Origin: Cycas panzhihuaensis
Lineage: Eukaryota > Cycadophyta
DNA length: 64,000 nucleotides
Direction: 5' to 3'
Assembly: GCA_023213395.1 (NCBI GenBank)
Contig: CM041465.1
Location: 180,799,741-180,863,740 of the forward strand
Part shown: piece by piece, positions 45,896 to 58,075 of the stretch
Layout of the letters: every line of letters begins with the position of its first letter
Position numbering within the stretch: the first letter of the stretch is position 1
Translations under genes and position numbers: made by a program
The notes under the pieces: generated by a model
What the model was told of the DNA's origin: nothing
The model's input: only the letters and a program-made list of their open reading frames with translations
Database searches by the model: none

Positions 45896-46661
45896 GCAGT
45901 TCAGGATGCATGACTGTAAACTATTACCTACACCCATGGAGAATGCAATGAATCTTACTCTCAATGAGGAAGTTGAACTAGCACATCCCACTCTTTTTTT
46001 ACAGTTGATTGGAAGCCTTATCTATCTCACTAATACTTACCCTGACATATTATTTGCAATTGGGATTTGCTCTAGATGCATGTCTCAACCCACTCAGAAG
46101 CATTAAAATACAGCCAAACGCATACTCAAATACATCAAAGGCACATTGTAGCATGGCCTTGAGTATGCACATGATAAGAATTTTACTCTAGAAGGGTTCT
46201 CAGATTCTAGTTAGGCAGGTTGCTAGGATAGCAGGAGATTAGCCTCAGGTTATTGTTTTACCCTTAGTTCAGCAATTGTTTTATGGAATTGTAAGAAGCA
46301 ACCCAATGTTACCTTGTCCTCCACCGAAGCATAGTACAAAACTATAATTAGTACATCTTGTGAAACTATCTAGTTATGATGGATTCTTAAGGAGCTTAGA
46401 ATTTCGTAGGATCACCCCACCAGGATATATTGCGCCAATCAAAGTGTTCTCAAGTTGGCCAAGAATCCTATTTTTAATGCAAGGACCAAACACATTGAAG
46501 TCCATCATCATTTCATTAGAGAGCATGTGCAAAGCGGTGAGATCAACCTCTAGTATAGACCTACAAAGCAACATACAGTAGATATCTTTACCAAGCCACT
46601 TGGTAGAGAAAAATTTATAAAATTTAGAGATGGTCTAGGGGTCTGACTTAATATTATAAAT
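45896..46661 (+). pseudogene. Element H RNase H
   Basis: The open stretch 45906-46106 starts with MHDCKLLPTPMENAMNL and ends ILFAIGICSRCMSQP, the entry to copia RNase H. After frameshifts, the later boxes (LSSTEA-type near 46320, TKHIEVHHHFIREHV-type around 46490-46530, FTKPLG near 46590) can be followed to about 46640. Activity is lost through several indels and stops. Confidence 0.85.
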
Positions 46662-46672
46662 AGTAAGGGGGG
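46662..46672 (+). other. Element H polypurine tract
   Basis: AGTAAGGGGGG directly precedes the 3' LTR start TGTTAAACC. Confidence 0.92.
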
Positions 46673-47217
46673 TGTTAAACCTTATGTTTATATGTTAAGG
46701 CTATGTACTTTATTTTTTCATGTATTATTTATACTTTTGTACTTTAGAGATGACTTATCACTTAAGTAATAGAGTGCATACCCACATTCTTTCCTAGTGA
46801 CATAACATTATCACTAAAAGGCCAATGGATTCCCATGCAATTTTGTTTACTTGAGAGCCCAAAAGAATACATCTTTTATGCAAGGCATGTACCTTGTATG
46901 TTTGACACTTGTCAAACATCCAATGCCTTAGGTCTCTTCTTTCACTCTATATATTGAGACCTCTTCTCATGATTCTCATATAAAGTTAGAGTTATATTGT
47001 TATGCTGTTAGTTTGCTAATCAAACTACTATTCATTTAAAAGTTGGACCAATTCTAACTCCTTACATTTGGTATCATTTTGCTCTCTCTTTATGCTTTGA
47101 TCTTACTTATGTTTGATCTCATACTTTCATTATTAGTTCAGATTATTTGCTTTCTAGAACTAGAGTGAATATATCTCCTAGATCTTAGGTTTCAAAGGCC
47201 TTTTGGCCATTTCAACA
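46673..47217 (+). repeat. Element H 3' LTR
   Basis: 545 bp matching 34434-34983, ending TTTCAACA and followed by the ATTGT target copy at 47218-47222. Confidence 0.95.
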
Positions 47218-47222
47218 ATTGT

Positions 47223-47757
47223 AGAGGTTGTTATTACAAAAAAACTATAAATAAGAGGATCTAGATGGATTAAATATAGTAACAACTAATTTGGATTTTA
47301 GTCAAATACCTTTTGATCTCATCTACTCTAATCTATATTTGACATATTTTAGTTCTTACTTTAAGAATGGTTTCTACTCTATATCATGTGATGAAAAATC
47401 AAGACTACATTTGAATTTAAAGTATCCACTAAAAGTATTGATTGAAGTTTTTCTATATAGAAAGTGATATTGCTATTATCTACCAGTATTTAGGAAAAAA
47501 AGCATCTTACTTCATCATCGTATTTCAAATAACATATAGATATTTATGTGGAGGAGACGAAATCAACTAGGTTATAGGTCCATAAGGAGGAGTCTATATA
47601 TGAGTATGTTATTACTTTTTATAAAGTATGGGTTGATTAAGTTAGATCTCACCCATACTCAAATATTCATACCTTGTACATATTATATTAGGCGCTTTTA
47701 TTTTTAGAATTACTTTCTATCAACCTATTGGAGGCTAATAAAATCAATGAAGCTAGA
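47223..47757 (+). pseudogene. Element E unassigned ORF, second part
   Basis: E's interior resumes after H. From about 47262 a frame stays open to about 47700 (roughly 145 codons) with only two internal stops: LDGLNIVTTNLDFSQIPFD, then KNGFYSISCDEKSRLHLNL, YCYYLPVFRKK and an arginine- and tyrosine-rich end. Joined to 33599-34390 it makes a region of about 430 codons with no family I recognise. It ends about 60 bases before the right LTR, where I see no proper polypurine tract. Confidence 0.5.
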
Positions 47758-50517
47758 TGTTACCTCCCATTTCTTAGCCCTTATACAAGATGGTGTGTAA
47801 AAAATAAAAACAATCAGTGACTTCAATGAAGGACGTAGAATTGATAAGTGAAGGGAGATCCATCAAATTTAGAAATTCTTAGCGATGTTAAAGATGTTAT
47901 AAGAGAAAGGCACCTAAGATTACTAAGAAAAAGTTAGAATCATTCATGACATATGCATGCAGGAAGACATCATACAAGAAACATTCTTATGGGAAATAGG
48001 CTAATATATGTAATTCTCATGGGTTGTTCTCCTTCAAATAGACTCTATTTTAAAGAATTATTCTACAAAATAAATAGTGATGTAGGAAACTATCATATAG
48101 AATGGTCTCTTACATGAAACTTTGATGCAAAAATAAGAGAAAAATAGGTAGTTCCCATGGATTATTCTTCCACATGAAGGTTCTTTTTATGACAACTTTT
48201 AGAAATAAACATTGATATGGGAAGGAGTCATGTGGGATGATCTTGTGCATGAAGAGTAAATGTGGAAAAGAGTCAGGGCCCCACCACATAACATAAGAGG
48301 ATCAATGGAATCAACATCAAAATGAAAGGACCATAATGCAAGATACCCTTATATAGGGTTTTATTTCTGTGTTTTGAAGATTCATAAAAGTAAACACCTA
48401 AAAACAAACTTCTATGTAGACATACAAAACATGAGAACATGGATGCAATCTAGGCCCTTAATCTAAAATGCATTTTTAATTTACAATCATTGATCTCCTA
48501 ATACCTACCATGATTAAATTTTGAAAGCTTGATTTGATGTTGTTTTTATGACTATGGTAATACTACCATTACAATTAATGTGATTATATGCCTAACATAT
48601 AAATAACAAGCACATGATTGTAAAAGTTACAAAATAATAGAGTAGTCATGATTATAGCATTAATCTACATTGCGCACCCCCATATTAACTTTATAATTAT
48701 AAAATAAGGATTTGGGATAAAGGTAAGTATACGACATGTGCAACCTATAAATTGAAGTATCAGGGATATGAATTGAATGGTCTAGTGGAAACATGATTTG
48801 CATATAAGTAATTAAGAAGATATCATGGTGGGAGAGCTTAAATAAATGTGATATATTCTAGATAACAAGATATATATAAGAAAATCCAATCATGCAATGT
48901 TTCGAGTCCTACATTATGCAAATAATCAATTGTGAAAATTTGACTTGAGTTGAGTTAGTACCTTACGTAAAGGAAATCCCTTATCTAAGATTGTAGCATA
49001 AAAATGCTCAACAATCTAATATAACAGAGTTGGATATAGGTGCATAGGAGGTGAGATTAAAAGTAAATTTCCATTCATATAAATATCCATAGATGAGAAT
49101 AACAAGTATCAAAGAGTTACACCTTCACTCATCTATCTTTCATCAATCAACATGTGACTAATTAGTTGAAGCAAGGTCAATATATATTATTTAAATTTTT
49201 GTATCTGTACAGAGGATGAAGGACTATACACATCATTAGCCAAACCCAATAGGTAACCAACCAATCTTTGCCATGATAATTATCTTAATGGTAGTACAAG
49301 GTCATTCTTAACTATGTCACAATGATCGAGACTACTTTAACGATAATATTTACAAAGTTGTCATAACAACAATGCCTATTTGCAGGGGAGTTTTATGCAA
49401 TAGTTACAACTAACCAATAATAATCTCATAATAGAGCAATTGTAAATGAGGTTCTGTAAAGAGCAATAGAAAAGGCTAGGGGAGAAAGGTTCTAGTTAAC
49501 ACTTGTTTCTAGAAAGAGCTTTACTTTCTCCCCTTCTTTGCTCTTCATTTATTTTCTTTCTCTTCTTCTTTCTTATTGATGTTTATTAGCACATACATCC
49601 TAAAAGAAATTATATTTTTAATAAGAGGGAATTTTACATGGAATGGACGTTTTGAATCTTAGAACACTTTGGCATGCACATTTTGTTATTGAAGATCCCA
49701 ATTCATCATTTTTTAATTAGTTTGTATTAATTAATTTTGTTGGGTAGTGCCCCTGCACTTAGACATTTTATTATATACAAGTTATCTTTACATTGAAATA
49801 CAGATTGTTTTGAGCAAAAATTATTTTCTTTAGTTCATTAAGCACACAATCTAATGTTTTGATGCAAACAAGTCATTTAGGGAATGAATATATGCATATG
49901 TCTCATAGATGTTATGTTTCTTATTGATGATACTTTTATGTTTTCTTCTAAGTCTAGTGTTAGGAGTTGTATGAATATATGTTAGATCTCTCCAATTGTA
50001 TTATGGCAATTAACTTTGGGCTATTAGGAAAGCACATGATTTACATTTTCAATGTTATATATTGGTGTAAACATGGGGATTTAGTAATATGTCAATGAGT
50101 GTGATTAAGAACTAGATCCCTCATTATCCTATTAGAGGTCTTTGACTATTGGTTTAACCCAGATAGATCAAGACATCAACCTAGTTGGTTTGGCAAGCAC
50201 ATACTAGGAAGAAGTTGAGCTCATTCCTCTTGAATCCCTTCTAGTTCCATTTTCTTTTCCTTCTTATTTTTCATCCTTATATTTTCCATTTTTATCTTTT
50301 CTTATATATTTTGAAAAATTTCATTCATGACTCTACTTAATGACCATTTACTTTCTAGCTTTATACATTATATATATTATGCATCATACATGCCAATCTA
50401 ATTGTGTTATAAATCCATACATTTTGTAGTTGCCTCTCTGTTGTTTATGCTTATTCATCAAACACATAGATCAAACCTTATTATAGCCAGTCCTTAGGGG
50501 TATAGTGATAGAGAGCA
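47758..50517 (+). repeat. Element E right LTR
   Basis: An uninterrupted 2.76-kb LTR beginning TGTTACCTCCC and ending GAGAGCA. It matches the left LTR pieces in order. The portion 48331-49500 has no counterpart on the left, where remnant F lies. It begins TGAAAGG and ends TTAACA, so it could be native LTR lost from the left copy or a separate insertion. Confidence 0.85.
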
Positions 50518-50522
50518 ACACT

Positions 50523-50568
50523 TATGCATGCCCTCATTTTGACTGTCCATTGTCCTCTACATCCTTCA
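50523..50568 (+). repeat. Element D 5' LTR, right part
   Basis: TATGCATGCCCTCATTTTGACTG to CTACATCCTTCA matches 63005-63050. It is separated from 24662-24837 by element E. Confidence 0.85.
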
Positions 50569-50570
50569 AT

Positions 50571-50581
50571 TGGCATTAGAG
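50571..50581 (+). other. Element D primer-binding site
   Basis: TGGCATTAGAG, two bases after the LTR, differs from TGGTATCAGAG at two positions. Confidence 0.8.
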
Positions 50582-51830
50582 TTCATTGTTGATTTTATAT
50601 TTGTAGATATCATATCCACAATGCAGTTGTTATACATAGTTCAAAGCATCCAAAAAAGTTGAATGCAAAGTTAGCTCAATTTTTGCCTACAAAAGTTGAG
50701 CATAGCATTGGCACATAGAAAAATTGGTAGTCAAAGGTAGAAAATTTTATAGTCAAAATTCATCACAGAAGTTCATTGTGGGTAGAAGTTTATTAATTAG
50801 CATAAGGGCATTGCAGAAGAAGCTCATTGTAGAAGTTTGTTCATTCAAAGTTTGTCATATAAGTTTGTCAGAAGTTCATTGGAGTCATAAAAGATTGTCA
50901 TGGAAGAATGACATTCATTTGTCAATTGAAGAAGCTTATAGACCCATAAAAAATCAATGAAGACACATAAGCCATACACAATAGGGGATCATAAGGTAGA
51001 AAATATTAGAAATCAAAAGCTAGAAGTAATCAAAAGTCAATTCATAGAAAGGCATTTAGGCTAGGAATGACCTTGTAGAAATACACTATATATCTCCCTA
51101 ATTATAGCATTTGATAATTTATCACAAGGATTGATAAGTGATTTCAGTTTCTCCCTTCGAGTTTTATTACATTTTTGCACTTTAGATTTGGTGGTTTGAA
51201 GTTTGAAGGTAGAAGTACGAATTTTTTTTTTTTTGCTACTCTCATTTTTTAATGACATGTCATTGACGTCTTGATCATATCCCCTTCATACAATATTAGA
51301 TTAAAGTGTCATTTATTTCATTGCAAAGAGGACTTAATTACCTTGAAAATAAGGGGTTTAAATTCTTTTTAAGAAGTTATGATTTGATAAAGTTGGTGAA
51401 ATAATTTTGGGTTGCTTTTTAGCTTAAAACATAAGATTACATTACCATTAAAATCTTGGTCATACGATGTTGATTTTAGAATTGTAAATTTCATTGGAAA
51501 GCTAGTTCAAATATCTAGATTGTGGAAGTTATTTTATGTTTCTTTTAAGTCATTTATATTAGTAAAAAGCTAGTCAAGCTTAAAAATTCTAGCTTCCTAT
51601 ATTAAGAATAAAAAAAAAAATTCACAAAAATTAGTTGTTGGATGCTTTCTACTCTAAACATCAATAAAATTTTAATTTTTATGGTGGTTGTGTAGTCTTA
51701 AGTATGGACAAATATCAAGTTGAAGTGGGATTACGTTATAATTGGTGTCTTTTTGGTCCCCTATTATGATTGGCATGTTTTTGTCTCATATTGTGCTTAA
51801 AGTCATATAATTTTTTGATGTGGTTAAATA
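50582..51830 (+). other. Element D leader, left part
   Basis: Non-coding. At about 50765-50890 the phrase AGAAGTTCATTG or AGAAGTTTGT recurs several times, a loose short repeat. The leader continues at 58471-58600 beyond element J. Confidence 0.55.
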
Positions 51831-52219
51831 TATTACATGACCACATACAACTAGCAGAACCAGGATACTAGCACTCATGATTAAGACACTAAGAGGTTAA
51901 TTACTAGTTATTAACTTTTGTATGCAAGTTGTTAAAGAAACCAATGAAATGTAAAGTCATTTGGCCCACCAATAAGATTGTAAGATCTCTTTTATCTATT
52001 TAAAAGCCATGAATTATAGAAAAATATTATTGTGTAATTATTTTCTCTTATGAGATTGATACTTTGGTACTCTATAGTTTTCTTTTGTGTCCATTAGAGC
52101 TCTTTTGGTGTACTTCACTTATGTAATTGATTCCCAATATTAATATAAATGTTGCATTTCTTGCTTATTTTCTATTGTCATTTTTGGTGTGTGAGTAAAA
52201 GTGGGAAAGTCACATTCTA
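51831..52219 (+). repeat. Element J 5' LTR
   Basis: 389 bp matching 58076-58470, with shared GGCCCAC-A-TA-GATTGTA, ATTTTCTCTT-TGAGATTG and TTCCCAATATTAATATAAATGTT. It starts TATTACATGAC (TG decayed). Confidence 0.9.
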
Positions 52220-52221
52220 AT

Positions 52222-52237
52222 TGGTATCAAAGAAAGG
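52222..52237 (+). other. Element J primer-binding site
   Basis: TGGTATCAAAGAAAGG begins three bases after the LTR and matches the initiator-Met site used by plant chromoviruses, with small decay. Confidence 0.85.
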
Positions 52238-53930
52238 CTCCAAATTTAGTGAGAGTGGCTAAGTAGATTAAGGAAAGCAAAAGAAAAATAGAAAAGTTCA
52301 CTTTCCCTTAGTAAATATCTCAAATCATCTTTTTTGTAAGTCAATCTTGTTACTCTATTTATTTTGTTTTCAAGAAGTTAGTTACAAATGGGCAACAAAA
52401 GTTGAGGTCAGGTTAGGTAGAGACCCTGTATTAGGGGTCTTTAAACATCATGGGGATTTGTCATTCTAGGTTAAGCATGCAAGGGTATACAACTATATAT
52501 AAAATGAAATAGATCACACCGTTTATACAAGCCTAAAAAAAACTCGACTATGGAATTGAGCCTCCACATACCTTCTAGTATATTGGAGGATGATTTTTAG
52601 GCTCCTTCACCTTACTAAGCATAGGAAAAATAGTCACACTTATCCTCTCTAGTGCACCAGGTAGTGGTTAGCACTGAGAAGTTACTCTTCATGAACACCC
52701 CAACATAGTTATCATGGCTATGGGTACATATTTCCTCCATAGTTGGTGTTTTGAGAGATTGGTCCAAGCGATAATAATGACTAGGAAGTTTATCGAGGGG
52801 CCTACAACACTAAGTAATCCTTGATTCTTAAGTCCTAGGCATTTCCTTACACAACCAAAAATTATTTAGACTATTGTACTTTTAAAATATTAAATTCAAA
52901 ATTTACTAAAATTGTCATACGTCTAAAATTACTTAGACTATTATATTTCCAAAAATAAATCCCTAAAGCCACTACATATCTAAATACACATGGGTTGTAC
53001 CTACAATAATAGTACCACCTAAAGATAATAGGATACAAGCACCATAGTCTGAATCTTAACAAGTAGCAATATAATAATAGTTTGCAAAGCACCATAGCTT
53101 GAATTATTCCTTTCCAAACTTTCAACTAAAATTTTAAATTTAGTAACTAGTTGAGTCCATCCCTTACTTTAAGTCCACTCTATATATTTTTAAAAAAAGG
53201 AGTTTGTAGGTTCACATTAGTGTATACTTCATTATTTTTTATAAAACATACATTGTTAAACTCATGATATGTATATATATATATATATATATTCATACAT
53301 CTTATTTTGATTAGCATGTTGCACTGATCATTTTGTACTAAGTTAGTTTGAACTGCCACTTTTGGTGAAAATCATCCAAATGGCCCCCATGGGCCCCACA
53401 TATAAAAATTTTAATTTAAATCTAACATATATAATTTTTAACAAGATGTTCATGCTTATTCCAATTCACTGAGTGATTTTCTTATCTATTTTCAAGATTA
53501 ACAATCAATAGACACCTTGAGCCCCCATCCTCCCTCTTTTTTTCTTCAAGTTATAATCGCCACTTCTATAAGCACATTTTATCTATCTAGCCTTGATTCG
53601 GTAAATCCCCTTCTACATTATTCATCCTATTTCCTTATATCCTCTTCTTCTTACTTATGTCCCGCTTCTTATAATTCCCTTCTATCTCCATGATGGCACC
53701 TCCATCTTAGGATAAATGTATTTTATGCATTAGAAACATAATTCTCGAAGTTTTAGAAAGAAGTAAAAGTCAATATATCTTTTCTTGCATCTAAGTTTGA
53801 CATCATTATAATATTGAACCAAATGGCATAGATAATAGTACAATCATCATAATCAAACTCTTAGTCTACAATGAACACATCTCGAGTATAGCAAACAAGT
53901 AACCATCCTCCACATGAGTCACAACTTCAC
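52238..53930 (+). other. Element J leader
   Basis: About 1.7 kb without a recognised frame. A short TA run lies at about 53271-53290. A minus-strand frame at 52871-53125 has no recognisable domain. Confidence 0.5.
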
Positions 53931-54450
53931 CACAAGAATAATATTCATATTTTCGATCCATATCTAAATAGGGATAGTGCACATGCATGGATAAGTAAAC
54001 TTGAATCCTACTTTTCTCTTAACCCAATGACTGAAGAGGAACAACTAGCATTTGCATCTATTCATATGGAAGGTCAAGCACATCATTGGTTTTATTAGTG
54101 GCAATAAGAATACCTAACAAGTAAGACATGGACACATTTCTATACCTTTTTTTTACGAGTTTGAAGAAACTTGGAACTAATCATTTTTTAATAAGCTTAC
54201 AAGATTAAAACAGGTGTCACTGGTTGAAGCTTATATAGATAAATTCTAAAATTTACAAAAGTGTGTCACTCAAGGACTGGACAAGCAAACCTAGGTCGAC
54301 ACTCATATCATAGGCTTAAAAGACTGCATCCAAATGTCTCTAAAAACCTTGAAAATTTTAAATTGTAAAGATGTGATAAAAATGGCCAAAGCAATTTAGG
54401 TAGAATTTGCAATGGAAAGAACATATTTTCTCCAACAAGATTCTACATAG
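53931..54450 (+). pseudogene. Element J gag (decayed)
   Basis: Translation gives LNPMTEEEQLAFASIHMEGQAHHWFY, the chromovirus capsid box ending in the conserved WF/WY pair (about 54020-54097), then TWTHFYTFFLRV, after which the frame breaks. The usual zinc knuckle is not recognised in the following 400 bases. Gag is dead through stops in place of glutamine and tryptophan. Confidence 0.78.
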
Positions 54451-55150
54451 CACCAATGACCACTACAGGCTAAATTCCCATGACAATGACCTAGAGTAAA
54501 TAGCTCACAAAGACCTACTATAGAGTAGCCTTTAGAAGAACCCTTAACTAAGCCAATCTAAGTCCCACTAGCAAAGGCATACAAATGCATCACAACTAGC
54601 CTTTATATATAATGCTAAGAAAAGTGTAAACCCATGGATATGGTAAAGTTTGAAAATCCAAGAAAATGATCTTCATAATTAATCATAGCATGTCCTTGGA
54701 AGATGACTCTAATTCTAAATAAGAATTTTATGAATGACCTTATTTAGAACACCCCTTAACTCTAAAACTAGAAGTCTCTTATTTGTGGTAGCCTCATCTT
54801 CATGCCCCAAGCCATCACACATTTAAAGAACACTTAAGAAAACACCCATTACTATTCTGATAAATAATGCCATTTCACTAAACTTCATTGATTTTTTTTA
54901 TCTAGGCAATTAAATATTTATATTATCCCAAAAACTAAATTTACATGTTCCATGTCTATTCATTATAAGCTTTATTATACTAGCACAATCAAGAACCTTA
55001 TCATTTAAATTGATACGTATAGTTTGGTCTCTAATTTTTATACCCTATCTATTAATAGATCATCAAATGTTATTCTTAAAGTCCAATCACTCCAAACTTT
55101 AGGTACATATAGCACAAATAACCACCAATCCATACATTCTATTTAAGAAT
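54451..55150 (+). pseudogene. Element J gag tail and protease (decayed)
   Basis: After an unreadable linker, PITILINNAISLNFIDFF (about 54847-54900) corresponds to the catalytic D-S-G/A and HNFI boxes of chromovirus proteases, with the catalytic Asp reading Asn. The frame ends in FKNHMGQTHKLQG (about 55147-55183), typical of the protease-RT junction in this group. Inactive. Confidence 0.7.
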
Positions 55151-55369
55151 CATATGGGACAAACCCACAAACTCCAAGGGATACAACCTCCCCCCTAATA
55201 AACTAATTTCACTAAACCAAATAAGGAAATAACTAAGCATCTAAGTGGGCTATATTATACACATAAATAACATCTAAGCCCTTATAGACATTCATCCAAA
55301 CACCTGACACATTCTTAATAAATATCAAACCATTTTTTCCCCCCTACTAGTTCATGCCCCACCAGGTCG

Positions 55370-56560
55370 TGGATGTTACCACACCATTGAGCTAAAAAAA
55401 CCCAATGACCCTATCAGTCTTCGACCATATAGAAATTCATATTTTCAATAGAATGAAATAGAAAAAATTACTAATGAACTAATGGAAATGGGGCTAATTC
55501 AACCTAGAAAAAGCCCACATAGTGCCCTTATTATGTTAGTTCAAAAAAGGATGGGTCATTTAGCCTTTATGTCGATTATTATAAACTTAATAAAATAACC
55601 ATTAAAAATAAGTTTAACACTCTAAGAATCGATGACATGTTAAACAAAATTTATACTTCCATAGTTTTTACCAAGTTGGATCTCCAGTTAGGATACTTTT
55701 AAATCCCCTTTGTACCTGAAGATTGGTATAAAACTACTTTTCAAATATGCCATGACCACTTTGAATCTTGTGTCATACCTTTTAGCTTATACAATACTTC
55801 AGCCATGTTTTAATTCCTAATGAATAACGTGTTTGTCCCATATCTTAAGAAATTTGTTATTGTTTTCTTTAATGATATTCTCATCTATAGCACAATAATA
55901 GACATTCATATTTTCCATTTAGAGACAGCCCTAAAAAAATTGACTAAACACCAATTATATGCCAATCTTTTCAAATGTGAGTTTAGTAAGTCCAAACTAT
56001 AATACCTTGGCCATATTATCTCTACCAAAGGTGTTTGGGTTGATCTTGACAAAATATTAATTATTACAAACAAGCCAACTCTAAAAATCCTTGCCTAACA
56101 GTGCACTTTCTTAGGGCTTACTAGATTCTATAAGTGGTTCATTTGGAATTATGCAACCTTGGAAGCACCATTGACTAACTTACTTTAGAAAGATTCCTTT
56201 AAATGGTCACTTATTGCTAACGATGCCTTTATTCATCTTAAAGAAGTCAAATCATAATTAAAATACAATGCATTAAGCTTTGGCTTGGGTGTAGTACTTA
56301 TGCAAAACATACACCTAATTACATTTGAAAACTAAAAACATAAAGATCATGAATATAGGTTATCAACCTGCTAAAAAGAAGTGGAGGTCATCTTCCATGC
56401 CATTAAGAAATGATGTCAATATCTCATTGGATCGGAAGTCACTATACTAACTTATCACCATAGCCTCTGTCACCTATTAGACCAACTAGTTCTATCAAAA
56501 TAACATGCTAAATAGGTTGAGTGCCTGCAAGTTTTTGACTTCACAATCACTTATAACAAA
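55370..56560 (+). pseudogene. Element J reverse transcriptase and RNase H (decayed)
   Basis: HAPPGRGCYHTIELK-like and RPYRNSYFQ boxes open RT near 55350-55440. ITNELMEMGLIQPRKSPHSA (55470-55527) is the conserved primer-grip region. The catalytic YVDD reads FFND (near 55867-55880). LKKLTKHQLYANLFKCEF (about 55930-55983), YLGHIIS and FLGLTRFYKWFI follow, then an RNase H starting SFGLGVVLMQN near 56277 and EVEVIFHAIKK. The active site and frame are both lost. Confidence 0.88.
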
Positions 56561-56699
56561 GGGCCAAGATAATGTAATCATAGATGCTCTTTCCTGTCTT
56601 CTAATCAATCCTTCCCTCATTCCTTCACAGGAATCCTCCATTCATGCTATCTTCTTACCCCATCCCACATGGGTACAAGAGCCCACTTAAGAAAACAAG

Positions 56700-57640
56700 T
56701 CCCATTTAGATTCTACCAAATGGGCTAACAAAGTTCATGCTCAAAAGTATTGGTCCATACAGAACAATCTTTTGTTCTATAAAAGTTGCATATTCATCCA
56801 CCCAACCTCCAACTTTATCCCTCAAATCTTATTAGAGTGCCATTCAACTCTATTAGAAGGCCATTCTATATTCAACAAAACTTAACAATAAATTTATTAT
56901 GCCTCCTTTGGTTGCACATGAAATCATCAATTCTAGCATTCATTTTAGAATTTGATGTATGTTAGTATAATAAAGCTGATACTAAAGCTCAAACAAGACT
57001 CTTACAACCACTCCATGTTTTACAAAGAAAATGGCAAGATATTGCCATGGACTTTATTATGTGTCTACCTCTATTTATCAAGTATGACTCCATACTAGTG
57101 GTCATCAATTGCTTAACTAAATGTACGTATTTTTTTCAATCTACGCTTCATATAAAGTAATGTGTATTATATATTTGTACCTCCAAATGATCTTTCACTT
57201 GTATGAATTTTTGTCAACCATCATATGCAATCAAGATCTAAAGTTCACTAGTTCCTTTTTGTAAGAGCTCTTTCGAGCCTTAGGCACATCGCTTAATATA
57301 AGTTCTGCCTATCACCATTAAACAAACAACCAATCAAAAGTTCTTAACAAAACACTAGAGACTTATTTACATTGTTATGCATATGAACACCAAGCAAGAT
57401 GGTCATCATGGGTAGCCCTTATAGAATACAAGTATAATTCCTCTCACTACTCAACCATAAGGGTGTCCCCATTCATGGCCCTTTATGGTTATCTGCCACT
57501 ATCCCACCATATGCTAGCCACCAACCTTTGCACAATGGCTATGCAATAAAAATTATAATACATTGACAAAATTTTAAATACTTTTAAGAAAAATTTAGCC
57601 ATAGGCTATAATTTAATGAAGTAATTAATGGACCACCACC
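56700..57640 (+). pseudogene. Element J integrase (decayed)
   Basis: The LLQPLHVLQRKWQDIAMDFI box (about 56999-57060) leads the core, with SILVVINCLTKCTYF following. The second catalytic motif near 57225-57255 is damaged (CNQDLKFTSS-like), and the YHPQTDGQTE box reads YHH-TNNQ near 57312-57340, so the third catalytic Glu is absent. Gypsy integrase follows RNase H, as here. Confidence 0.82.
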
Positions 57641-57644
57641 AATA

Positions 57645-58060
57645 GGATCACTCTTTTGCCATCAATGATCTTATGTTCATATGTCTTCAACCATATAAGC
57701 AACAATCTCTTAAACATCATAGAAATCACAATCTTAGTCCTTACTATTATGGTCCTTGTAAAGTCCTCTAGCATGTTGGTGAAGTGGTTTATGCTTTTAA
57801 ACTCTCACCTAATACCAAGATTCACAATGTCTTCCATATTTCCTATCTCAAGAAATATCTTGGCAAGGGCACAACTCCACAAATAGTCCTATTAGTCTTG
57901 GATGAAAAGTAAGTTCTCATTGTTCCCTTAGAATGCATCTTAGCCAATAAGTAATATTATCTCTAAAATAAGATAACTTCTGAATATTTGGTATAGCGGA
58001 CTGACTGTGAACTAAATGAGGTAACTTGGAAATGAATTTATTTTAAGGACTTAGCATCTT
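57645..58060 (+). pseudogene. Element J integrase C-terminus with chromodomain-like end
   Basis: VVYALKLSPNTKIHNVFHISYLKKYLG-type residues (about 57787-57860) are the linker before the chromodomain. The frame from 57890 then gives LVLDEK, ILANK, ITSEYLV, and NEVTWK followed by IYFKDLASL (to about 58055). This is the beta-strand and tryptophan pattern of chromodomains that direct chromoviruses to marked chromatin. Three stops occur where aromatic or glutamine residues are expected. Confidence 0.78.
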
Positions 58061-58061
58061 T

Positions 58062-58074
58062 GGGGGGGGGGGGG
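58062..58074 (+). other. Element J polypurine tract (13 G)
   Basis: An uninterrupted run of 13 G directly before the 3' LTR start TATTACATGAC (58076). Confidence 0.9.
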
Positions 58075-58075
58075 T

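Larger units (their letters stand above)
34434..47217 (+). mobile_element. Element H: Ty1/copia retrotransposon inserted in element E
   Basis: LTRs of about 550 bp (34434-34983 and 46673-47217) with TG...CA ends, an exact ATTGT duplication, a perfect primer site, a full copia coding order and a polypurine tract. Subtracting element I leaves about 7.7 kb, including a leader of about 2.4 kb. It sits within the unassigned reading frame of E. Coding frames are comparatively long, so H is younger than A, B, D and E, but it has stops and at least four frameshifts. Confidence 0.95.
24838..50517 (+). mobile_element. Element E: long-LTR, gag-bearing non-autonomous retrotransposon
   Basis: Long terminal repeats are seen on the left in pieces (24838-25428, 29341-29814, 31841-32434) and on the right in one block (47758-50517, 2.76 kb). 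After removing F, G and H the interior is about 2.5 kb. It holds a gypsy-like gag and an unassigned long frame, with no protease, RT, RNase H or integrase that I can find. Imperfect 5-bp flanks TTACT (24833-24837) and ACACT (50518-50522) may be its target duplication in D's LTR. Neither a primer site nor a clear polypurine tract is visible. Confidence 0.75.

Noticed and set aside
50724-50960. 78-codon frame in element D's leader
   Set aside because: It contains repeated Phe-Ile/Val-Val-like words caused by the short AGAAGTTCATTG repeat, and no family is recognised. It is treated as leader sequence.
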